From the NCBI GenBank assembly GCA_017553025.1, contig JAFZNF010000086.1, positions 1 through 9,261 on the forward strand: DNA of 9,261 nt. The letters are read 5' to 3'. A program made the position numbers and the translations under genes. This DNA is from Clostridia bacterium (GTDB taxonomy: Bacteria > Bacillota_A > Clostridia > UBA1381). Within the stretch, counting starts at the first letter, position 1, and each line of letters begins with the position of its first letter. Of the stretch, positions 1 through 5,401 are shown in pieces. The notes under the pieces are model-generated. The model was not told the DNA's origin. It ran no database searches and saw only the letters and a list, made by a program, of their open reading frames with translations.

Positions 1-195
1 ACCTGCCGTCCCGCAGACCTGATTGAGCCCGAACTCCCTAAATACAGGGAGGAAACCAAAGATTTTGCAAAATATGAAGAGGATGTAATAAGCTATGCAC
101 TTTTCCCGCAGGTTGCAAAGAAATTCTTTGATGAAAGGGATAAGAAAGTTATAAAAGAAGAAATAAGAGAAATATTTGTAGAAGATTTATCATAA
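1..195 (+). CDS. oadA: Oxaloacetate decarboxylase alpha / pyruvate carboxylase B-type carboxyltransferase, C-terminal end (5' truncated)
   Basis: Only the last 64 codons are present; the gene enters from the left edge in frame 1 and ends with TAA at 193-195. The visible peptide carries the conserved tail of the PYC_OADA conserved-carboxylase domain: CRPADLIEPE near its start, then EEDVISYALFPQVAKKFF. In this family the protein moves a carboxyl group between oxaloacetate/pyruvate and a biotin carrier. The chain stops about 20 residues after the PQVAKKFF motif, so there is no fused biotinyl domain; the biotin carrier would have to be a separate subunit, as in many Clostridia. The stop codon overlaps the Shine-Dalgarno sequence of tyrS, so the two genes are probably co-transcribed. 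I cannot tell a membrane sodium-pump decarboxylase subunit from a pyruvate carboxylase subunit B or a transcarboxylase from this fragment. Confidence 0.88.
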   Translation, partial: TCRPADLIEPELPKYREETKDFAKYEEDVISYALFPQVAKKFFDERDKKVIKEEIREIFVEDLS

Positions 196-207
196 AGGAG
201 AAGAAAA

Positions 208-1431
208 ATGTCGGAAGAAAATGTTTTCGACGTCTTAAAGGAAAGAGGACTTATTGCGCAGACAACCCACGAAGAGGAAATACGCGAGCTTTTGGGGAAG
301 GAAAAGGTTACATTTTATATAGGCTTTGACCCGACTGCTGACAGCCTGCACGTATGACATTTTCTGCAGATGGTTGTTATGAAACATATGCAGGATCACG
401 GTCACAGACCTATTGCACTGATAGGCGGCGGTACAGCGCATATAGGCGACCCGTCGGGAAGAACCGATATGCGTCAGATGATGACTAAGGAAACAATAGA
501 CCATAACGCAGAGTGCTTTAAAAAACAGCTCTCCTGCCTTGTTGACTTTTCAGACGGAAAAGCAATAATGGTAAATAATGCCGATTGGCTCTTAAATCTT
601 AACTATGTGGATTTTATCCGTGATATCGGCTCGTGCTTTTCAGTAAATGCAATGCTTACAGCAGAATGCTTTAAACAAAGGCTTGAAAAGGGTCTATCTT
701 TCTTAGAGTTTAACTATATGCCGATGCAAAGCTACGACTTTTTGATGTTAAGCAGGAAATATGACTGCAAAATCGAGCTTGGCGGTGATGACCAGTGGTC
801 GAATATTCTTGGCGGAATAAAACTTTGCCACAGAAAAGACGGAAAACAGGTTTATGGTATGACATTTACACTTCTGACAACATCAGAGGGCAAGAAAATG
901 GGTAAAACGGCAAAAGGTGCGCTTTGGCTCGATAAGGATAAATGCTCGCCATATGATTTTTATCAGTATTGGGTAAATGTAGGGGACGCAGATGTAATAA
1001 AGTGCCTGAAGCTTTTGACATTTATTCCTATGGACGAAATACGCAATATGGAAAAATGGGAAGGTGCCCAGCTTAATAAAGCAAAGAAAATCCTTGCGTA
1101 TGAAGTAACTAAAATGGTGCACGGCGAGGAAATTGCAAATCAGGTAAAAGCAGCGGCTGAGGAGGTGTTTTCAGGCGGCGGGATAAGCGATGATATGCCT
1201 ACTTCTAAAGTTGATACAATTGACGGAAAAGGTATTTTGGATCTTCTTGCAGAAATAGGAATAGTTTCTTCAAAAGCCGAGGCAAGACGTTTAATTCAGC
1301 AAAACGGACTTACGGTAAATGACAAAAAAGTCACCGATGTAAATCTCGTTTTAGACAGCAGTTTTTTAGGTGAAAACGGAATGATAGTTAAAAAAGGGAA
1401 AAAGGTATTCTACCGAGTTGTTTTAAAGTGA
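208..1431 (+). CDS. tyrS: Tyrosyl-tRNA synthetase, full-length frame interrupted by one in-frame TGA (codon 50)
   Basis: Class I aminoacyl-tRNA synthetase that charges tRNA-Tyr with tyrosine in the cytoplasm. The start at 208 is set by AAAGGAG at 194-200 and by homology from the first residues. The frame covers 407 codons before its terminal TGA, a normal TyrS length. Visible marks are [10 protein letters not shown] at the first half of the HIGH-class motif, the tyrosine/AMP pocket QSYDF (about 174-178) and GGDDQW (about 192-197), the KMGKT signature loop (230-234) and an S4 RNA-binding domain from about residue 340. The oddity is TGA at 355-357, exactly where the family has the Gly of HVGH; everything before and after is in frame and well conserved. 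A GGA-to-TGA change of one base explains it. The downstream in-frame ATG at 370 has no ribosome site and would give a protein lacking the catalytic HIGH motif, so it is unlikely to be a functional start. The gene is either a pseudogene, a read-through case, or intact in the organism with a sequence error here. It follows oadA by 12 nt and has no T-box of its own. Confidence 0.9.
355..357 (+). other. In-frame TGA replacing the Gly codon of the TyrS HVGH motif
   Basis: The codons around it read CTG CAC GTA TGA CAT TTT, that is L-H-V-stop-H-F, where TyrS proteins have L-H-V-G-H-F. The frame is unbroken on both sides. The same gene ends with TGA, and the long genes elsewhere in the window use GGN for glycine freely and have no internal TGA. 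I see no SECIS-like hairpin immediately downstream. Confidence 0.9.
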
Positions 1432-1464
1432 TTAAAAAGAGTTGCTGTAGCAACTCTTTTTAAT
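1431..1464. terminator. Bidirectional intrinsic terminator between convergent tyrS and the YihY gene
   Basis: A near-perfect palindrome: the arms AAAAAGAGTTGC and GCAACTCTTTTT flank a TGTA loop, and A-T pairs extend the stem on both sides. The A-run on one arm and T-run on the other give a U-tail to transcripts on either strand. It begins at the last base of the tyrS stop and overlaps the stop codon of the minus-strand gene, so one element serves both. Confidence 0.9.
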
Positions 1465-2332
1465 TATCTGTACTGTTGTTATTACGTCCTAAAAGCTCAC
1501 GGCGTCTTTTCCGCCGCTCTAATTTGCTTGTCATAACAGCCATATTTATTTCTCCGCCGACTAAAAAGATAATCATACAGCAGTATACCCAAAGCATCAT
1601 AAGAACAATCGCAGCTAAGCTGCCGTATATATATGAGTAATTTGCAAAATTCTCAATGTAAAATGAGAACAGAAATGAAAACAGCATCCATACAGCAGTT
1701 GTAAAGATTGCTCCGTGAATATGGTTTTTAGGACGTGTCTTTTTGCCTGAAAATGCCATATAAATAAGCGAAAATGCTATGGTAAGCAGCACAAATGTAA
1801 AAATCCACTTAAACCACGCAGTACGGCTGAAAATCCAAAGCCAGACCCCTGATTTCAGCTCCAAAAAGTTTACGATAGAGTTTCCGAATACGAAAACCAT
1901 CAAAAACAAAATCATAATCAATATAAAAACAGCAGTATAGAGGAAACTTGCCAAAATATCCCATATAATCATAGAACGTCTTGGTGAATGGTATACGTTT
2001 CTTGTTCCGCGCTCAATTGCCTGAATACCGCGTGATGCCGTCCAGATAGATGATATGGCAGAAAGCGAAATTACAGAGCCGGACACTTTATAAAAAATCT
2101 CGTGGATAATGTTTTCAAAGGAGGGAAGAACCACCTCGGGCAAAAAAGGGGCGGCTATTATCATAATATCGCTTTCACTTACGGGCAGTATAAATCTTGT
2201 AAGTGACAAAAGCATCATAATAAACGGTATAGAAGATATTATAATGTAAAAAGATGCCTGTGCCGAGTACATATAAACATTGTCACGCGCAATAGCACCT
2301 GCCAAGTTAAAAATTTTAGTCTTAAAATTCAT
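1460..2332 (-). CDS. YihY/virulence factor BrkB family (UPF0761) inner-membrane protein
   Basis: A 290-residue polytopic membrane protein of the YihY/BrkB family, once mislabelled ribonuclease BN; the molecular function of the family is not established. About six hydrophobic segments are visible, near residues 22-48, 84-105, 124-152, 165-196, 206-228 and 236-262. Family landmarks include the SAQASFYIIISSIPF first segment, SSIWTASRGIQAIERGTRNVY after the second, and the YGSLAAIVLMMLWVY and GGEIN motifs near the end. The C-terminus is a strongly basic cytoplasmic tail (KLERRKRRRELLGR). Length is normal for the family. The start is supported by GGAGAG a few bases upstream on the minus strand, and the gene has its own perfect consensus promoter. 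It is convergent with tyrS and divergent from the T-box genes, so there is no operon context to suggest a role. Confidence 0.9.
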   Translation of the reverse strand: MNFKTKIFNLAGAIARDNVYMYSAQASFYIIISSIPFIMMLLSLTRFILPVSESDIMIIAAPFLPEVVLPSFENIIHEIFYKVSGSVISLSAISSIWTASRGIQAIERGTRNVYHSPRRSMIIWDILASFLYTAVFILIMILFLMVFVFGNSIVNFLELKSGVWLWIFSRTAWFKWIFTFVLLTIAFSLIYMAFSGKKTRPKNHIHGAIFTTAVWMLFSFLFSFYIENFANYSYIYGSLAAIVLMMLWVYCCMIIFLVGGEINMAVMTSKLERRKRRRELLGRNNNSTDN

Positions 2333-2392
2333 AATACTCTCCGAGTTTCAGTCTTAATACAAATAGTATTCAAATATAACAATAATATACAT

Positions 2393-2421
2393 ATTATAGC
2401 ATAAGAAAAAATGTCTGTCAA
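2393..2421 (-). promoter_or_regulatory. Sigma-A promoter of the YihY-family gene (perfect consensus)
   Basis: Reading the minus strand, TTGACA (2416-2421) and TATAAT (2393-2398) are separated by exactly 17 nt. Transcription would begin near 2386, leaving a leader of about 54 nt before the ATG at 2332. A 7-bp A/T inverted repeat at 2382-2397 overlaps the -10 box and start site. Confidence 0.85.
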
Positions 2422-2455
2422 ATCGGGATAAACATAACAAAATTCAAAAAAAGTA

Positions 2456-2484
2456 TTGACATAGACAAAAAAATATGTTAATAT
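2456..2484 (+). promoter_or_regulatory. Promoter of T-box leader 1 / first acyl-CoA synthetase gene
   Basis: TTGACA at 2456-2461 and TAATAT at 2479-2484 are 17 nt apart, with a TGT extended -10 directly before the -10 box. The predicted start near 2490 lies just upstream of T-box Stem I. It is divergent from the YihY promoter, about 35 nt away. Confidence 0.85.
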
Positions 2485-2489
2485 CTTTT

Positions 2490-2757
2490 AGACAATTATT
2501 AAAAGCTGTGATGAAGACGGTCGAAAGTAGCGGTTTTCAAGAGAGTTGGCGGTTGCTGCGAGCCAATAAAACTGCCTTTCAATGACCCATCGCTTCTGAG
2601 CTGAAGATGTGAAATTAAAGTAATGTCTTTCGTGATTGCTGCGTTAATGCATAGGGCTTGATAGAGTCTGAAGAGGTGTCTTATGACACAATTTGAGTGG
2701 TACCGCGGGTGTTGATTTTAACCCGTCTCAAAGGTTTTTCTTTGGGACGGTTTTTTT
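2490..2757 (+). promoter_or_regulatory. T-box riboswitch 1 (predicted tRNA-Ile, specifier AUC)
   Basis: A tRNA-sensing leader that terminates transcription when the cognate tRNA is charged and allows read-through when it is uncharged. Stem I is closed by AGCT 2504-2507 with AGCT 2599-2602 and has the k-turn sequence GTGATGAAGA on its 5' side and CTTCTGAGCT on its 3' side. The distal part carries AGAGAG (2540-2545) and GGTTGCTGCGAGCC. A short Stem III hairpin is GTGTC-TTAT-GACAC (2676-2689). The T-box with its UGGU bulge lies at 2698-2701 in GAGTGGTACCGCGGGT; TTTGAG/CTCAAA and CGGGT/ACCCG form the antiterminator, which competes with the terminator at 2723-2757. The specifier is read as AUC at 2589-2591, because it is followed by one purine and then the CTTC strand of the lower helix, the same arrangement as GGC-A-CUUC in the Oceanobacillus glyQ T-box as I remember it. 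UGGU predicts an A73 discriminator, which fits tRNA-Ile. The T-box class is certain; the specifier call is less so. Confidence 0.93.
2723..2757 (+). terminator. Regulated terminator of T-box 1
   Basis: An 11-bp stem, CCGTCTCAAAG (2723-2733) with CTTTGGGACGG (2740-2750) and one U-G pair, is followed by seven Ts. Its 5' arm shares CCCGTCTCAAA with the antiterminator, so the two structures exclude each other. Confidence 0.92.
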
Positions 2758-2764
2758 AATTATC

Positions 2765-2771
2765 AAAGGAG
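2765..2771 (+). promoter_or_regulatory. Ribosome binding site that fixes the first synthetase start at 2781
   Basis: AAAGGAG is nine bases upstream of the ATG at 2781. The in-frame ATG at 2772 touches this site directly and so cannot be initiated from it. Confidence 0.8.
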
Positions 2772-2780
2772 ATGAATTTT

Positions 2781-5042
2781 ATGGAACCGAACGCAAAACT
2801 TATCGAAATTGCAGAGAGAATAAAGGAAATGCGTGAGATTATGGGTTTTACTGCGGAAGATATGGCGGAAAAGACGGAAGTTCCCGTCGAAAAATATCTG
2901 CAGTTCGAAACAGGAACGCTTGATTTTCCATTTACCTTTATCCATAAGTGCGCTCTTGCGTTTCATTTAGAGATAAATGATATTTTAGAGGGAGTAAGCG
3001 CTAATCTTTCCTCCTACAATGTGACAAGAAAGGGTGAAGGACACCAGACTGCAAAGGAAGACGGGATATCGATTTCCAATCTTGCACCGCTTTTTAAGCA
3101 CAAAATTGCAGAGCCTTACTATGTTACCTATGACTATGTGGAAGAACAACAAAATCTCCCCATACACCTAACCACACACAAGGGACAGGAATTTGATTTA
3201 ATTTTAGAGGGAAGTCTTAAGGTACAGGTGGGAGAGCATACCGTCATTTTGAATGAGGGCGACTCTATCTACTATAACAGCTCCACGCCGCACGGAATGA
3301 TAGCAATTGGCGGTGAAAAATGCGTTTTTTGCGCAGTAATTCTTCCGGGTGACGATAAGCCTGATGAAAATGAGCTTACAAATACGATTTTGTATGCAAG
3401 ACAGTCTGAAAATCTTATCATAAATGATTTTGTCAAGGTTAAGGAAACGGAAAACGGCGTTTTGGAGGATATTTCATTTGAAAATGCCGACTCCTTTAAC
3501 TTCGCCTTTGACGTTGTTGATAAAATAGGAAGAAAATATCCCGATAAGCTCGCTATGGTACATTTGGATAATGATTTAAACGAGCATCGGTTTACATTTA
3601 AGGATATAAAAGACGCTTCAAGCCAGACGGCAAATTACTTTAAGTCTTTAGGCATTGAAAGAGGCGATAAGGTAATGCTTGTTTTGAAGAGAAATTACCA
3701 GTTCTGGTTTTCAATCCTTGCACTCCATAAGCTTGGCGCCGTTGTAATACCTGCAACTAATCAGCTAAAAGAACACGATTACACCTACCGTTTTGAAGCT
3801 GCCGAGGTTAAGGCTATTGTATGTGCAAATGATGACTATATTATGGAACAGGTTGACCTTGCTGCAAAAAATGCGCCCAACCTTAAAATTAAAATTGCTA
3901 CAGAAACTGACAGAAAAGGTTGGCACAGCTTTAACCGTGAGTATGGACTTTTCAGCAGAAAATTTGTGCGTGAAGAAAGCGCGCCCTGCGGAAATGACGA
4001 TATGCTTATGTTCTTTACATCAGGCACTACGGGATACCCTAAAATAGCTGTTCATAGCTATAAATATCCGCTCGGGCACTTTGTTACTGCTAAATATTGG
4101 CATTGTGCTGAGCGTGACGGACTGCATTTTACTATTTCCGATACAGGCTGGGGGAAAGCGCTCTGGGGAAAACTCTATGGTCAATGGATGTGTGAGGGCG
4201 GAGTTTTTGTATATGACTTTGACAGATTTCACGCAGATAAAATCCTGCCTCTTTTTGCAAAATATAATATAACAACCTTTTGTGCACCTCCGACAATGTA
4301 CCGAATGCTTATAAAAGAGGATTTGTCCAAATACGATTTATCTTCAATAAAACACGCAACAATCGCAGGCGAGGCACTAAATCCGGAGGTTTTCAGACAA
4401 TTTAAAAAGGTTACAGGACTCTCTTTGATGGAGGGATTTGGTCAGACGGAAACAACGCTGACTGTAGGAAATCTTGTAGGAATGAAACCAAAGCCCGGCT
4501 CTATGGGAAGGCCTGTCCCGACATATGATATTGATATAGTAAATTCGGACGGGAAATCCTGCGACATAGGTGAATCGGGAGAAATTGTGGTGCGTGTTGA
4601 TAAGGGAACTCCTTGCGGACTGTTTAAAGGATATTATAAAAATCCTGAAAAAACACAAGAGGTTTTATATGACGGACTTTACCATACAGGCGATATCGCC
4701 TGGCGTGATGAGGACGGATACTTCTGGTATGTCGGAAGAACTGATGATGTAATTAAATCATCCGGCTACAGAATAGGACCTTTTGAAATTGAAAATGTAA
4801 TAATGGAGCTTCCGTATGTCTTAGAGTGCGGAGTATCGGCTGTTCCTGACGAAATCCGCGGTCAGATAGTTAAAGCAAGCGTAGTTTTAACAAAAGGCAC
4901 TGAAAAGTCTGAAGAATTAAAGAAAGAAATTCAGAATTATGTTAAGGAAAAGACAGCTCCCTATAAATATCCGAGAATTGTGGAATTCCGTGACGAGCTT
5001 CCAAAAACTATAAGCGGAAAAATACAAAGAAATAAGCTGTAA
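2781..5042 (+). CDS. XRE-type HTH + cupin + AMP-forming acyl-CoA synthetase fusion (copy 1, Ile T-box)
   Basis: A 753-residue protein with three domains. Residues about 5-65 look like an XRE-family helix-turn-helix. Residues about 115-195 form a cupin with H133, E137 and H171 (TPHG) in the places of metal or ligand contacts. From about residue 230 to the end it is an AMP-binding enzyme of the acetyl/medium-chain acyl-CoA synthetase type. Key motifs are the phosphate loop FFTSGTTGYPK (411-421), SDTGWGKALWGKLYG, GEALNPEV, EGFGQTETTL, YHTGD with D638, YVGRTDD with R653, IKSSGYRIG (the hinge region) and the C-terminal catalytic lysine K747 in SGKIQR. All catalytic residues are present, so it should convert a carboxylic acid, ATP and CoA into acyl-CoA, AMP and PPi. 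The motifs resemble the medium-chain group, and the Methanosarcina acetivorans member prefers 2-methylbutyrate as I recall. With an Ile T-box, 2-methylbutyrate is my inferred substrate. The HTH and cupin suggest ligand sensing or autoregulation, but that is unproven. The gene has its own promoter and leader, and no terminator follows it. Confidence 0.92.
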   Translation: MEPNAKLIEIAERIKEMREIMGFTAEDMAEKTEVPVEKYLQFETGTLDFPFTFIHKCALAFHLEINDILEGVSANLSSYNVTRKGEGHQTAKEDGISISNLAPLFKHKIAEPYYVTYDYVEEQQNLPIHLTTHKGQEFDLILEGSLKVQVGEHTVILNEGDSIYYNSSTPHGMIAIGGEKCVFCAVILPGDDKPDENELTNTILYARQSENLIINDFVKVKETENGVLEDISFENADSFNFAFDVVDKIGRKYPDKLAMVHLDNDLNEHRFTFKDIKDASSQTANYFKSLGIERGDKVMLVLKRNYQFWFSILALHKLGAVVIPATNQLKEHDYTYRFEAAEVKAIVCANDDYIMEQVDLAAKNAPNLKIKIATETDRKGWHSFNREYGLFSRKFVREESAPCGNDDMLMFFTSGTTGYPKIAVHSYKYPLGHFVTAKYWHCAERDGLHFTISDTGWGKALWGKLYGQWMCEGGVFVYDFDRFHADKILPLFAKYNITTFCAPPTMYRMLIKEDLSKYDLSSIKHATIAGEALNPEVFRQFKKVTGLSLMEGFGQTETTLTVGNLVGMKPKPGSMGRPVPTYDIDIVNSDGKSCDIGESGEIVVRVDKGTPCGLFKGYYKNPEKTQEVLYDGLYHTGDIAWRDEDGYFWYVGRTDDVIKSSGYRIGPFEIENVIMELPYVLECGVSAVPDEIRGQIVKASVVLTKGTEKSEELKKEIQNYVKEKTAPYKYPRIVEFRDELPKTISGKIQRNKL

Positions 5043-5057
5043 AATTTGCGTTTTCTA

Positions 5058-5086
5058 TTGACATTTTGATTTTGATATGCTAAAAT
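5058..5086 (+). promoter_or_regulatory. Promoter of T-box leader 2 / second synthetase operon
   Basis: TTGACA at 5058-5063 and TAAAAT at 5081-5086 are 17 nt apart, with a TGC extended -10. The -35 box begins only 15 nt after the first synthetase stop codon, and no hairpin terminator lies between. The predicted start is near 5092-5094. Confidence 0.83.
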
Positions 5087-5091
5087 AGTTA

Positions 5092-5373
5092 AAGTTGAAT
5101 ATGTAAAAGCGTTGATGAAGAGGGTATTCTAAGCCAAAATCTTTAAGAGAGCAGGCGGTTGGTGCAAGCTTGCAGATTTTTTAGGATATTTGTAGCTTCG
5201 GAGCTGAAAGGAAGAAAGCCGAAAGGCAAGTAGAACCTTTCCGAGTTTGCTGCGTTAGTGTATAGGACTTGGCAGAGTCTGAAGAGGTGCTGTTTAGCGC
5301 AATTTGAGTGGTACCGCGGGTTTGTTATTTAGCTCGTCTCAAAGATTTTAGTATATCTTTGGGGCGAGTTTTT
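5092..5373 (+). promoter_or_regulatory. T-box riboswitch 2 (predicted tRNA-Val, specifier GUA)
   Basis: The second tRNA-sensing leader has the same architecture as leader 1. Stem I begins at AGC 5108-5110 (paired with GCT 5203-5205), with k-turn GTTGATGAAGA and AGAGAG at 5146-5151. A helix TATTCTAA (5125-5132) with TTAGGATA (5181-5188) lies above the specifier loop. Stem II here is longer than in leader 1: GAAAGG (5206-5211) pairs with CCTTTC (5236-5241) around an inner GCC-GAAA-GGC hairpin. Positions 5249-5289 match leader 1 at 36 of 41 bases. UGGU is at 5309-5312, followed by the antiterminator and a terminator at 5333-5373. The triplet GUA at 5192-5194 occupies the same place (followed by G-CTTC) as AUC in leader 1, which predicts tRNA-Val; UGGU fits its A73. 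The T-box call is firm and the amino acid assignment is inferred. Confidence 0.93.
5333..5373 (+). terminator. Regulated terminator of T-box 2
   Basis: A 14-bp stem, CTCGTCTCAAAGAT (5333-5346) with ATCTTTGGGGCGAG (5355-5368) and two wobble pairs, is followed by TTTTT. The 5' arm includes the CTCAAA segment needed by the antiterminator. It would stop transcripts from both promoter 2 and any read-through from the first synthetase gene. Confidence 0.92.
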
Positions 5374-5389
5374 GTTTCCCAAAGACGGT

Positions 5390-5395
5390 AGGAGG
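5390..5395 (+). promoter_or_regulatory. Ribosome binding site that fixes the second synthetase start at 5402
   Basis: AGGAGG lies six bases before the ATG at 5402. The upstream in-frame ATG at 5372 sits in the U-tail of the T-box terminator and has no ribosome site. Confidence 0.85.
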
Positions 5396-5401
5396 ATTTT
5401 T

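Noticed and set aside
355..357. Selenocysteine at the TyrS TGA
   Set aside because: The family has glycine here, not cysteine, and I see no bacterial SECIS-like hairpin directly after the codon.
208..1431. Genome-wide alternative genetic code (UGA = Gly or Trp)
   Set aside because: Only one internal TGA occurs in the whole window; thousands of other codons in the long genes have none, Gly uses GGN and Trp uses TGG, and tyrS itself ends in TGA.
370..1431. Real tyrS start at the ATG at 370
   Set aside because: There is no Shine-Dalgarno sequence before it, clear TyrS homology continues upstream to 208 next to AAAGGAG, and the shortened protein would lack the HIGH-class motif.
1460..2332. Ribonuclease BN annotation for the minus-strand membrane protein
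   Set aside because: The name came from a historical misassignment; true RNase BN is the RNase Z homologue, and this protein is a multi-pass YihY membrane protein without nuclease motifs.
2772..2780. Upstream ATG at 2772 as the start of the first synthetase
   Set aside because: It directly abuts the AAAGGAG site, leaving no spacing; the ATG at 2781 is correctly spaced.
3793..4272. Small reading frames on both strands inside the two synthetase genes
   Set aside because: They mirror the coding sequence in other frames, occur at equivalent places in both paralogues because the DNA is similar, and lack ribosome sites and recognisable domains.
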